This document shows positions 48,880 through 57,221 of a stretch of 64,000 nucleotides of DNA, piece by piece. The DNA is from Paractinoplanes toevensis. Its GTDB lineage: Bacteria > Actinomycetota > Actinomycetes > Mycobacteriales > Micromonosporaceae. The stretch lies in the NCBI RefSeq assembly GCF_018332695.1, contig NZ_BOQN01000087.1, forward strand, positions 148,710 to 212,709, in the 5' to 3' direction. The position numbers were made by a program, and so were the translations under genes. Positions within the stretch are counted from its first letter, which is position 1. Each line of letters opens with the position of its first letter. The notes under the pieces were generated by a model. It was given only the letters and a program-made list of their open reading frames with translations. It searched no databases and had not been told where the DNA came from.

Positions 48880-50705
48880 GCCGCTACATCGTCATCGGGG
48901 CCGGCGCGGTCGGCGCGTCGATCGCCGCCGAACTGCACCGGGCCGGAGTGGACACCCTGCTGGTGGCGCGGGGCACGCACCTCGAGGCGCTGCGCGCGAA
49001 CGGCCTGCGCTACGTCCGCCCGGACGGCGAGCACAGCCTGCACCCGCCGGTGGTGAGCGGCCCGGCCGAGGCCGAACTGGCCGAGGGCGACGTGCTGCTG
49101 CTCGCCACCAAGACCCAGGACACCGCCGCCGCCGTCGCCGCGTGGGCGTGGCAGCCGGTGAAGCGGGCCGACGGCAGCACCGGCACGGCCGCCGCCGAGC
49201 TGCCGATCGTCACCCTGCAGAACGGCCTGGAGAACGAGCGGATCGCACTGCGCTCGTTCGCCCGGGTGATCGGCGGCGTGGTGTGGATCCCGGCCCTGCA
49301 CGTCGAACCGGGCGTGGTGGTCAACCGGGGCGCGCCGGAACCGGCCGTGCTGTGGCTGGGCCGCTATCCGGACGGCACCGAGCGGGTCACCGCCATCGCC
49401 GAGGACCTGCGCCGCGGCGGTTTCACCACGCACGTGGTGCCGGACATCGCCGCGCACAAGGCCGCGAAGCTGATCGGCAACCTGGTCAACGGGCTCGACG
49501 CGCTCTACCCCGCCAGTCCGCTGCGGGCCGCCGCCCTGGCCGCGCTGCGGGACGAGGCCACCGCCGTCTACGCCGCGGCCGGCATCACCCCGGCCAAGCC
49601 CGATCCGGGCGGCTTCCGCGCCGCCGAGATCCCCGGCCACGAACGCGGCGGCAACTCGACCTGGCAGAGCCTCGCCCGGCAGGTGCCACCCGAGATCGAC
49701 TACCTGAACGGCGAGATCGTGCTGCTCGGCCGCCTGCACGGGGTGGCGACCCCGCACAACGAGGCGATCCGCCGGCGGGTGCAGCGGGCGGTCGCCGAGG
49801 CCACCCCGGCCGGCACGCTCGGCGACGCCGACCTCGCCGCCACCCTGCCCGGCCTGACCGTCGAGGTGGAGCGCCCGCCGGTGCTGATCACCGCGGCCGA
49901 CCTCTACCGCCGGGTGGCCGAGCCGGACGGCCCGGTGCTGCTCGACGTGCGCTGGCAGCTGGGCGACCCGCACGGCGCCGACCACTACCGCGAGGCCCAC
50001 ATCCCCGGCGCCCGCTACGTCGACCTGGAGACCGAGCTCTCCGGGCCGCACGCGCCCGGCGCCGGCCGCCATCCCCTGCCGGGCATCGAGCAACTCCAGA
50101 AGGCGGCCCGCCGCTGGGGCATCACCCGAGAACGCGGGGTGGTCGTCTACGACAACACCGGCGGACTGGCGGCCGCACGGGCCTGGTGGCTGCTGCGCTG
50201 GGCCGGCGTACCCGACGTACGCATCCTCGACGGCGGCCTAACCGCCTGGCGGACCGAAGGCTACGGCGTCGGCCAGGGCGAAGCCCGGCCGCGCCCGGCG
50301 AGCGACATCGTCCTCGACGGCGGGCACCTGCCGGTCCTGAGCGCCGACGAGGCCGCCACCCTACCGGCCACCGGCACCCTGCTGGACGCCCGGGCCGGCG
50401 AGCGCTACCGCGGCGAGGTGGAACCGATCGACCCGCGGGCCGGGCACATCCCGGGCGCGATCAGCGCACCCACCACCGGCAACCTGCGCGCCGGCGTACC
50501 CCTCTTCAAGAGCGCCGACGAGCTGCGCGAGCGGTTCGCCGGGGTGCGGGGCCAGGTCGGCGTCTACTGCGGATCCGGGGTCACCGCCGCCCACGAGATC
50601 GCCGCCCTGGCGGTGGCCGGCATCGACGCCGCCCTATACCCCGGTTCCTGGTCGGCCTGGTCGGCCGACCCGGACCGGCCGGTCGCCACCGGCGAGACGC
50701 CATGA
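48876..50705 (+). CDS. Ketopantoate reductase-like protein fused to a two-domain rhodanese sulfurtransferase
   Basis: 609-aa bifunctional protein. Residues 1-330 resemble ApbA/PanE: Rossmann motif GAGAVGASIA (8-17), TLQNGLENE, and the catalytic-Lys-type region KAAKLIGNLVNGLDALY. Residues about 335-609 form a thiosulfate:cyanide sulfurtransferase with DVRW and EAHIPGARYVDL in the first rhodanese domain and the catalytic Cys in VYCGSGVTAAHEI of the second. GTG start at 48876 overlaps the hydrolase stop, and the ATGA at its end overlaps the next gene. A fusion of these two families is unusual and suggests coupling of a 2-keto-acid or thio-compound reduction with sulfur transfer. Confidence 0.87.
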   Translation: MSRYIVIGAGAVGASIAAELHRAGVDTLLVARGTHLEALRANGLRYVRPDGEHSLHPPVVSGPAEAELAEGDVLLLATKTQDTAAAVAAWAWQPVKRADGSTGTAAAELPIVTLQNGLENERIALRSFARVIGGVVWIPALHVEPGVVVNRGAPEPAVLWLGRYPDGTERVTAIAEDLRRGGFTTHVVPDIAAHKAAKLIGNLVNGLDALYPASPLRAAALAALRDEATAVYAAAGITPAKPDPGGFRAAEIPGHERGGNSTWQSLARQVPPEIDYLNGEIVLLGRLHGVATPHNEAIRRRVQRAVAEATPAGTLGDADLAATLPGLTVEVERPPVLITAADLYRRVAEPDGPVLLDVRWQLGDPHGADHYREAHIPGARYVDLETELSGPHAPGAGRHPLPGIEQLQKAARRWGITRERGVVVYDNTGGLAAARAWWLLRWAGVPDVRILDGGLTAWRTEGYGVGQGEARPRPASDIVLDGGHLPVLSADEAATLPATGTLLDARAGERYRGEVEPIDPRAGHIPGAISAPTTGNLRAGVPLFKSADELRERFAGVRGQVGVYCGSGVTAAHEIAALAVAGIDAALYPGSWSAWSADPDRPVATGETP

Positions 50706-51856
50706 AACCCGTCGACCTCGCCCAACTGCCGGCGGTCACGGCCGCGTTGGCCGCAGGAGCCGGAGAGTACGACCGGAGCGGCGCGTTCCCGCACACCGGC
50801 ATCCAGGCGGTGCACGAGGCCGGCCTGCTCACCGCCACGGTGGGCCGGCAGTACGGCGGGCCCGGCCTCGGCGTCGACGGCCTAACCCGGATCCTGCTCG
50901 CCCTGGGCCGCGGCGACCCGTCGGTGGCCCTGATCGCCTCGATGACCCAGCTCCCGCACCTGTTCCAGGCGCTGCGCCCGACCTGGCCGGCCACCGTGTA
51001 CGCCGACGTGCTGGCGGCGTCGGAGTCCGGGCCGGCCCTGCTGAACACCTGCCGGGTCGAACCCGACCTCGGCTCCCCGTCCCGGGGCGGACTGCCGGCC
51101 ACGGTCGCCCGCCGCACGGCGAACGGGTGGTCGCTGTCCGGCCGGAAACGGTTCGTCACCGGCGCGGCCGGCCTGCGCTACTTCCTGGTCTGGGCCGGCA
51201 CCGACGAGCCGGCACCCCGGGTCGGCACGTTCGTCGTCCCGGCCGACACCCTCGGCATCGAGGTGGTGCCCGCCTGGAACCAACTGGGCCTGCGCGCCAG
51301 CGGCAGCCACGACGTGGTCTTCACCGACGTGCCGATCCCGCGCGACGACGTCCTCGACCTGGTCCCGGCCGACGACCCGGCCAAACAGGACAACCTCGCC
51401 GGTGGTGCCCTGCACCTGCCGCTGGCCGCCATCTACGTCGGCGTGGCCCGCGCCGCCCAGGACTGGTTCCACCGCTTCGCCCACGAACGCGTCCCGGCCA
51501 ACCTGGGCCGGCCGATCGCCACCACCGACCGGTTCAAGGCGGCGGCCGGCGAGATCGAGACCCTGCTGTCCACCGCGGAACGGCTGCTGCTGGAGGCCAC
51601 CGCCCGCTTCGCGGCCGGCACCCCGCCGACCGGTGCCGAGGCTCTGGCCGCCCGGGTGATCGCCAACCGGCATGCGGTCGCCGCCGTCACCCTGGCCACC
51701 CGCCTGCTGGGCAACCCCGGCCTCAACCGCGACAACCCGCTCGAGCGGCACTTCCGCGACGTGCAGTCCGCCCTGGTGCACGCCCCGCAGGAGGACGTCG
51801 CCCTGCAGGCGATCGGCGCGGCGGCACTGACCTCGGCCACCCTGGAGAACGCGTGA
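50702..51856 (+). CDS. Acyl-CoA dehydrogenase-family flavoprotein, SfnB/DszC-like
   Basis: 384-aa flavin enzyme. The acyl-CoA dehydrogenase fold is visible as GLLTATVGRQYGGPGLGVDGLTRILLALGRGDPSVALI, RFVTGAAGLRYFLVW and WNQLGLRASGSHDVVFTDVPIPRDDVL. This set of motifs fits the monooxygenase/sulfur-acquisition branch (SfnB, DszC) better than a fatty-acid enzyme. ATG at 50702 overlaps the fusion stop (ATGA). It would use reduced FMN to hydroxylate or desulfurise a substrate. Reductase partner is not seen. Confidence 0.85.
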   Translation: MKPVDLAQLPAVTAALAAGAGEYDRSGAFPHTGIQAVHEAGLLTATVGRQYGGPGLGVDGLTRILLALGRGDPSVALIASMTQLPHLFQALRPTWPATVYADVLAASESGPALLNTCRVEPDLGSPSRGGLPATVARRTANGWSLSGRKRFVTGAAGLRYFLVWAGTDEPAPRVGTFVVPADTLGIEVVPAWNQLGLRASGSHDVVFTDVPIPRDDVLDLVPADDPAKQDNLAGGALHLPLAAIYVGVARAAQDWFHRFAHERVPANLGRPIATTDRFKAAAGEIETLLSTAERLLLEATARFAAGTPPTGAEALAARVIANRHAVAAVTLATRLLGNPGLNRDNPLERHFRDVQSALVHAPQEDVALQAIGAAALTSATLENA

Positions 51857-51878
51857 TCCGCCCGGCACGGGAGCGCCG

Positions 51879-53189
51879 ATGACCGGGCCCGTGGACTGGC
51901 TCGACACGACCGCTGTCGAGTGGACCGCGGAGCCGGAGGCGCTGGCCATCGCGCGTCTCGACCGGTCCGGGGTGGAACCGGACGGAACGCCGTCGGCGGT
52001 CGCCTTCCCGCGGACGGCGGCCGAGGTCCAAGCCGTGTTGCGGGGCGCCTCTGCCACCCGTACACCAATAGTGCCGCGCGGCGCCGGAACCGCGCTGACC
52101 GGCGCGACCACCGCCGGGGCCGGCGAGATCGTCCTCGATCTCAGCCGGATGAACCGGATCGTCGACCTGCGGCCGGACGACGGCATCGCCGTCGCCGAAC
52201 CCGGCGTCATCACTGCCGACCTGGACCGGGCGGCCGCCGCGCTCGGCCTCGCCTACGCGCCCGACCCGGCCAGCGTGGAGATCTCCACCATCGGCGGGAA
52301 CATCGCCACCAACGCGGGCGGGCTGCGCTGCGCCAAGTACGGCGTGACCCGCGACGCGGTGCTCGGCCTGGACGTCGTGCTGGCCGACGGCCGGCTGATC
52401 AGCACCGGCCGGGCCACCCTGAAGGGCGTCGCCGGATACGACCTGACCGGCCTGTTCGTCGGCTCCGAGGGCACCCTGGGGGTGGTGGTGTCGGCGACCC
52501 TGCGGCTGCGGCCGCTGCCCCCGCCGACCGCGACGATCGCCGCCACCTACCCCTCCCTCGCGGCCGCCGCCGACGCCTCGGTCGCGCTGACCGCCGCCCG
52601 CATCCAGCCGGTCATGGCCGAGTTGCTCGACGCCGCCACCCTGGCCGCCCTCGGTCTCGCCGGGGCGGCCCTGCTGATCGTGCAGGTCGACGACGACCCG
52701 GCCCCGGCCGAAGCGGTGCTCAAGCAGGGCGCGGTCGAGGTGCGCAGCAGCACCGACCCGGCCGAGGCGGCCGCCCTGCTCGCCGCCCGGCGGCAGGCCC
52801 TGCCCGCCATCGAACGGCTCGGCCGGCCACTGATCGAGGACATCGCCGTCCCCCGCTCGCGCATGGCCGCCGCCATCCGGTCCATCGAGGAGATCGCCCG
52901 CCGCCACGACGTGCGGATCTGCACCCTCGCCCACGCCGGCGACGGCAACCTCCACCCGATCATCGTCACCGGCCGCGGCGCCATCGCCCCGGCCGCGCAC
53001 CGGGCCGCCGAGGACATCTTCGCGCTGGCCCTGGACCTCGGCGGAACGGTGACCGGCGAGCACGGCGTCGGCACGCTGAAACGGGCCTGGCTGGCCCGCG
53101 AACTCGGCCCCGACAGCCACGACCTGCAGCGGCAGATCAAGGCCGTCTTCGACCCGCTCGGCATCCTCAACCCCGGGAAGGCCCTGTAG
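51879..53189 (+). CDS. FAD-binding oxidase, GlcD/D-lactate dehydrogenase type
   Basis: 436-aa flavoprotein of the vanillyl-alcohol oxidase group. The FAD domain has PRGAGTALTGATTAGAGEIVLDLSRMNRI and IGGNIATNAGGLRCAKYGVTRD, and the C-terminal domain ends GEHGVGTLKRAWL with the conserved HAGDGNLHP metal/substrate-like motif. It oxidises a 2-hydroxyacid. ATG at 51879, with a 22-bp gap to the acyl-CoA dehydrogenase-like gene; probably the last gene of the operon. 2-Hydroxy acids may arise from sulfonate breakdown, an inference. Confidence 0.9.
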   Translation: MTGPVDWLDTTAVEWTAEPEALAIARLDRSGVEPDGTPSAVAFPRTAAEVQAVLRGASATRTPIVPRGAGTALTGATTAGAGEIVLDLSRMNRIVDLRPDDGIAVAEPGVITADLDRAAAALGLAYAPDPASVEISTIGGNIATNAGGLRCAKYGVTRDAVLGLDVVLADGRLISTGRATLKGVAGYDLTGLFVGSEGTLGVVVSATLRLRPLPPPTATIAATYPSLAAAADASVALTAARIQPVMAELLDAATLAALGLAGAALLIVQVDDDPAPAEAVLKQGAVEVRSSTDPAEAAALLAARRQALPAIERLGRPLIEDIAVPRSRMAAAIRSIEEIARRHDVRICTLAHAGDGNLHPIIVTGRGAIAPAAHRAAEDIFALALDLGGTVTGEHGVGTLKRAWLARELGPDSHDLQRQIKAVFDPLGILNPGKAL

Positions 53190-53258
53190 CTAGGGTGGAC
53201 GGCGTGGAGCGGATCGGGAGCACGCACGCCTATACCCGCCTGATCGAGCTGCTCACCG

Positions 53259-54263
53259 ATGCGTGACCGCCCCGGCGTCACCGACGCCGACGTGCGAGCG
53301 GCCCTGGCCGACGGCTGGGGCATCACCGCCCACCAGCTCGAATATCGGCCGATCGGGGCCGGCAGCTACCACCGGGCGGTGGACGAACGCTGGTTCGTGA
53401 CGGTGGACCGGCTCGGGTTCGCGTCCTCGTTCGCGCCGCTGACCCGGGCGCTGGAGACCGCGGCAGTGCTGCGCCGCGACGCCGGCCTCGCCTTCGTGGT
53501 CGCACCGATCGACGGCCCGCAGGTGCTGTGGCCAGTCGGCGACGGGCATGCACTGGCGGTGTACCCGCTGATGCCCGGCACCTCCGGCGACTTCGGACCA
53601 CACCCAACGGCGTCCCGCGAGGCGGTGCTGGACCTCGTGGCCGCCCTGCACCGGGCGACCCCCGCCGTGGCGGGCGTCGCCGAGGTCACCGACCTGCGAC
53701 TGCCGGGCCGGGCGGAGCTGTTCGACCGCCCCTGGGCAGGCGGCCCGTACGCCGCACCCGCGCAACGCCTGCTCGCCACCCACCAGCGCAAAATCCACGC
53801 CTGGCTGGACCACCGGGACCGGCTGGCCGCCGAGCTGAAGGCCGGCGCGGCCAGCTGGGTGATCACCCACGGCGAGCCCCACCCCGGCAACGTCCTGCAC
53901 GGTCCGACCGGCCCCCTGCTGATCGATTGGGACACGACCCGGATAGCGCCACCCGAGCGGGACCTATGGCTACTGACGGAGCATCCGTTCGACCCCGGCC
54001 CTGCCGGACTCGCCGGCCCGGCCCGACTCGCTGACGCTGCCCGGCTCGCCGATCCGGCCGGACTCGACGGCCCGGCCGGGCTGGCTCGCTACGCGGAAGC
54101 CACCGGCCACCAGCCGTCCGCGGTCGCCATCGCCTTCTATCGGCTGACCTGGATCCTCGCCGACATCGCCGCCTACACCGCCGACCTGCGCCGCCCGCAC
54201 GGCCCCGGCGGCGACGCCGAGGACGCTCTGACCTACCTCGAGGCCCAGATCTCGCTAATTTGA
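53259..54263 (+). CDS. Aminoglycoside phosphotransferase-family protein with internal repeats
   Basis: 334-aa kinase-like protein. The catalytic loop is H204-GEPHPG-N211, where the usual Asp of HGDxxxxN is Glu206, followed by LLIDWDT (the DFG-like metal site). The region 54000-54083 codes for four to five hexapeptide repeats of the type AxPAxL. ATG at 53259. It resembles spectinomycin phosphotransferase-like proteins. The Glu may reduce activity, and the repeat insertion lies in the C-terminal lobe. Whether it confers resistance is unknown. Confidence 0.8.
   Translation: MRDRPGVTDADVRAALADGWGITAHQLEYRPIGAGSYHRAVDERWFVTVDRLGFASSFAPLTRALETAAVLRRDAGLAFVVAPIDGPQVLWPVGDGHALAVYPLMPGTSGDFGPHPTASREAVLDLVAALHRATPAVAGVAEVTDLRLPGRAELFDRPWAGGPYAAPAQRLLATHQRKIHAWLDHRDRLAAELKAGAASWVITHGEPHPGNVLHGPTGPLLIDWDTTRIAPPERDLWLLTEHPFDPGPAGLAGPARLADAARLADPAGLDGPAGLARYAEATGHQPSAVAIAFYRLTWILADIAAYTADLRRPHGPGGDAEDALTYLEAQISLI
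54000..54083 (+). repeat. In-frame 18-bp tandem repeat within the phosphotransferase gene
   Basis: Four full units (54012-54029, 54030-54047, 54048-54065, 54066-54083) and part of a fifth before. The encoded units are AGPARL, ADAARL, ADPAGL and DGPAGL. The units differ, so the array is old. Copy number may vary between strains. Confidence 0.7.
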
Positions 54264-54361
54264 CATATGGGGCCGACAGATTTACCGCCGATACGCCGTC
54301 GACACAATTCCGGTGCACCCGTTCAGGCTCGGCGATATAGTATCTCTGTTTCCACCCAAAA

Positions 54362-55255
54362 TTACTTCTCCGCGCTCCCGTAGGACGCTGCGCCGGAGGC
54401 GAATTCGTCCTTTCCTTCCCTTTCCCGATCGGGTGCCGGCCGACCAGTTCGGCACCGGCAATATCGCCGACAACGTTTAGGCCAACTGGTGTCGCGGGTC
54501 GGGCGAGAGTCGCGGACGAACGGGACGTCGACGGTGCTCCGATAGTGGGCGGCCGACGTCGTTCGTCGTGGCCGCGCCGATCCGCCACTGCGGGCGGGCC
54601 CGGTCCGCCGCGCCGACTCGACGCGACGGGTGCCGTCCCCACCGCCCGCTCTGCCCCCGCACTGTCCCCGCTGCCCGCGCTGCCCCCGCTGCCCGCACTG
54701 CCCGCACTGCCCGCACTGCCCGCGGGCCGCGCGGCCTGCACTGTGCGCCCGGCGCGCAGCATGCGCCGGCGTCGCTGCTGCGGCCGAGCGTGCGGACACG
54801 GCCCAGGCAGTGGCTTCCGCCCGGCGTCCAGGCTCGACGCACGTGAGGACCGCCGGTCGGTACCCGGGCTCAGCGCACACCGTGGCCTCTGACCGATGCT
54901 CGGGGGCGGCCCGATCAGCTCGGCCGGACGGCTGCGTGCCCGGTGACGACAGGTCGCCCTGGACCGCGACGTCGCACCCAGGTGACGGCCGCCGGGTCAA
55001 GGTCGCCTCGTCGGGCCACAGCAGCGGCGGGACCGGTTCGGCCTCATCATGCAGGCCCAGCTCGGCGCACTCGCGGGAGCAGCCGTGCAACCGGCATTGC
55101 TTGATCGCGTGCCGCCGAGCAAGTCCCCAATGCCGACGACGCGCATGCTCCCGCCGAAACTCCGCATTCGACGGCGAATAGTTACGCGCCCGGGTGCGAT
55201 CACGCATCGCGGCAGTCGCCGGCCGGGTGAATAGCTGAAGCTGCTGGCACCGCAT
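54362..55255 (-). CDS. Hypothetical protein with an Arg-rich N-terminus and a repeat-derived C-terminal half
   Basis: 297-aa open frame of doubtful status. The first 70 residues (MRCQQLQLFTRPATAAM, DRTRARNYSPSNAEFRREH, RRRHWGLARRHAIKQCRLHGC) resemble small basic proteins of Micromonosporaceae. From about residue 100 codon bias weakens, and a 9-bp tandem repeat encodes GQC/GQR runs. ATG at 55255 is preceded by GGGAG at about 9 nt. The second half may be the result of frame drift after an original shorter gene. No function can be assigned. Confidence 0.4.
   Translation of the reverse strand: MRCQQLQLFTRPATAAMRDRTRARNYSPSNAEFRREHARRRHWGLARRHAIKQCRLHGCSRECAELGLHDEAEPVPPLLWPDEATLTRRPSPGCDVAVQGDLSSPGTQPSGRADRAAPEHRSEATVCAEPGYRPAVLTCVEPGRRAEATAWAVSARSAAAATPAHAARRAHSAGRAARGQCGQCGQCGQRGQRGQRGQCGGRAGGGDGTRRVESARRTGPARSGGSARPRRTTSAAHYRSTVDVPFVRDSRPTRDTSWPKRCRRYCRCRTGRPAPDREREGKDEFASGAASYGSAEK
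54659..54721. repeat. 9-bp tandem repeat (minisatellite), seven units
   Basis: Seven units, the last three an exact GCACTGCCC triplet and earlier ones variants (GCGCTGCCC, CCGCTGCCC, GCACTGTCC). It is in frame with the minus-strand gene and lies in a stretch of low coding potential. Confidence 0.85.
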
Positions 55256-55462
55256 GGACATATTCTCCCGCGCCACGAACCGCGTCCGCTAATAAGCGAT
55301 CATGCCAACCTCGGAAGACATCCCAGAGCCGGTCGATAAGTTGCGTGACCGATCAAAAAACAATTCATTGCCGTGAAACGAAACGCCAAGCGGGCTACCT
55401 CGTGACAGGCCCGCGGCCCTAGGCTCAGCTCGTGCGACAGGGCAAGAACATGGCAGGTCCTC

Positions 55463-55746
55463 GTGTCTGACCCGGACGAGGAGCCAGCCCTGGCATTGGC
55501 CCGCCGGCTCGCAGCCGAACTCGACGGCGCCGCCGAGATCGAGATCGACCGAACGGGTCCGGGCTTATGTCGGTCGTCGCCGGTCGGGTGTCGGAGGTCT
55601 TCGCCTATCGACGCTCCCGGGTGACCGTGACGCTTCCGGACGGGTCGGCCGCGGTCGAGACGGGGTACGACGGGCTGACCGCTTGTCTTCCGCTTCCGCT
55701 GTGGCCGCGATGGTCACCGACCACGCACTACCTGCCATACCGTTGA
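55463..55746 (+). pseudogene. Frameshifted small gene, family unknown
   Basis: Two overlapping open frames read as one product if a single frame change is allowed near 55567. The first (55463-55624, GTG start, DEEPALALARRLAAELDGAAEIEIDRTG) has good actinobacterial codon use at its beginning; the second (55567-55746) reads SVVAGRVSEVFAYRRSRVTVTLPDGS. Together about 95 residues. No ribosome binding site is strong. Interpretation as a broken gene is an inference. It runs to within 5 bp of the convergent SDR gene. Confidence 0.45.
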
Positions 55747-55750
55747 GCGG

Positions 55751-56593
55751 TCAGGCCGAAGCCGCGACCAACTGCTCGGAAACGGCCCACAGGCGGCGGC
55801 CGGCCTCCGGGTCGGTGGCGGCCGGGGACGGCGTCAACGCCTTCGGCGCGCCGCGCATCTCCCCCGGCCCGCCCGGCCCGATCAGCTCCCCACTCGTCAC
55901 GCCGGGCGCGGTGGCCGCATGGAGCAGTGGCCGCGCGCCCTTCTCGGCGGAGACCGCGATCAGCGGGTTGCCGATCCGGGTGAGCAGGAACCGGTACAGC
56001 CCGGGCGGCACCGAACCCTGCAGCCCGGTGGCCGCGTAGCCGGGGTGGGCGGCGACGCTGACGCCCGCCCACCGCCGGCTCAGCTCCAGCGCGAAGACCA
56101 TGTTGGCCAGCTTGGACCGGTTGTAGGCGTCGGTCGGCGAATACCCGTTCGCGGCGGTCAGGTCGTCGAGGTCGAGGCGGCCCTTGCGGTGCAGCACCGA
56201 CGTCACGGTGACGACCCGCCCGTCGATGCGGTCGAGCAGCCCGGTGGTCAGCGCGAAGTGGCCGAGATGGTTGACGGCGAACTGAAGCTCGTACCCTTGC
56301 GCGCTCAGCGTCCGGGGCACCGCCATGATGCCGGCGTCGTTGATCAGAAGATCAAGGCGGCCATGGCCGCCGCGCACGGCCGTCGTGAACTCGCGCACGG
56401 ATTCCAGATCGGCCAGATCCAGGGTGTACGCCGTGTGCCCCGTCCCGGGAAGCGGGGCGATCCTCGCCGGGTCGCGGGCCCCGATGATCAGCTGGGCCCC
56501 GGCCCCGGCCAACTCGCGTGCCATGACGAGGCCGAGCCCGCTGGTGGCGCCGGTGATGACCGCGACCCGGCCGGTCTGATCGGGAATCCCCAT
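55751..56593 (-). CDS. Short-chain dehydrogenase/reductase, WWOX/retinol dehydrogenase-like
   Basis: 280-aa SDR. The NADP motif is TGATSGLG (near residue 14), followed by NDAGIMAVPRT, the catalytic YNRSKLAN and Ser in TVTSVLHRK. The central segment FAVNHLGHFALTTGLLDRI and the C-terminal GELIGPGGPGEMRG are typical of the oxidoreductases of the retinol dehydrogenase type. ATG at 56593 is selected; two codons upstream are possible. It is divergent from a TetR gene, with an operator-like dyad between. Confidence 0.9.
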   Translation of the reverse strand: MGIPDQTGRVAVITGATSGLGLVMARELAGAGAQLIIGARDPARIAPLPGTGHTAYTLDLADLESVREFTTAVRGGHGRLDLLINDAGIMAVPRTLSAQGYELQFAVNHLGHFALTTGLLDRIDGRVVTVTSVLHRKGRLDLDDLTAANGYSPTDAYNRSKLANMVFALELSRRWAGVSVAAHPGYAATGLQGSVPPGLYRFLLTRIGNPLIAVSAEKGARPLLHAATAPGVTSGELIGPGGPGEMRGAPKALTPSPAATDPEAGRRLWAVSEQLVAASA

Positions 56594-56613
56594 GCGACAC
56601 ATATTGCCGTCGA

Positions 56614-56628
56614 TGGCACTGAGTGTCA
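56614..56628. promoter_or_regulatory. Candidate TetR operator between SDR and tetR
   Basis: TGgCACT-g-AGTGtCA is an imperfect 15-bp dyad with 6 of 7 pairs matching, located in the 61-bp divergent region. It would allow TetR to repress both the SDR and itself. Confidence 0.55.
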
Positions 56629-56654
56629 ACGGAGGCGTACCGTATCCTCACCGC

Positions 56655-57221
56655 ATGAATCTCGCCGACCGGAAGCGTCAGTTGGTGGTCGACGAGCTGA
56701 CCGAGGCCGCTCTGCAACTGATGGCCGTCAAGGGTTTCGAGGTCACCACGGTCGACGAGATCGTGGCCACCGCCGGGGTGTCCCGCCGCACGTTCTTCCG
56801 CTATTTCGCGTCCAAGGAGGACGTCCTCGTCCAGCTGCTGGCCTACCTGGGCGACGTCATGCGCGACACGATCGCCTCCCGCCCGCCGGCCGAGCCACCG
56901 GCGGTGGTCCTGCGGCACGCCCTCGCCGAAGCGATCGACGACTGCCGCGACTCCCGCGACAAGGCGCTGCGGGTGGTGCAGCTGGTCCTGGTCACCCCGT
57001 CCCTGCTGGCCCGCTTCCTGGAACGCCAGTCCCAGTGGCAGACCATGCTGGCCGACGCCCTGACCGCCCGCGGTGTCGAGCCGTTCCGGGCCGATCTGGC
57101 CGCCGGCACCGCCCTCGCCGCCTTCGTCACGGTCCTGCGCCGCTGGTCCGCCCCCGGCGCTACCGACGACCCGGTGGCCCTGCTCGACGAGGCCTTCGTC
57201 TACCTCGGGCCGGCGCTGTGA
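56655..57221 (+). CDS. TetR-family transcriptional regulator
   Basis: 188-aa regulator. The helix-turn-helix reads VDELTEAALQLMAVKGFEVTTVDEIVATAGVSRRTFFRYFASKEDVLV, a MftR-type subgroup sequence. The helical C-terminal domain is of the TetR_C type. ATG at 56655. It lies divergent from the SDR gene and overlaps a GNAT gene by 4 bp. It likely represses the SDR and the GNAT in the absence of ligand (inference). Confidence 0.88.
   Translation: MNLADRKRQLVVDELTEAALQLMAVKGFEVTTVDEIVATAGVSRRTFFRYFASKEDVLVQLLAYLGDVMRDTIASRPPAEPPAVVLRHALAEAIDDCRDSRDKALRVVQLVLVTPSLLARFLERQSQWQTMLADALTARGVEPFRADLAAGTALAAFVTVLRRWSAPGATDDPVALLDEAFVYLGPAL

Noticed and set aside
54659..54721. Possible CRISPR array
   Set aside because: Units are 9 bp and contiguous without spacers, so this is a simple tandem repeat.
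54630..55181. Pro/Cys-rich open frame on the plus strand in the repeat region
   Set aside because: Its distinctive Cys-Pro repeats come only from the 9-bp tandem repeat, with no start signal or homology.
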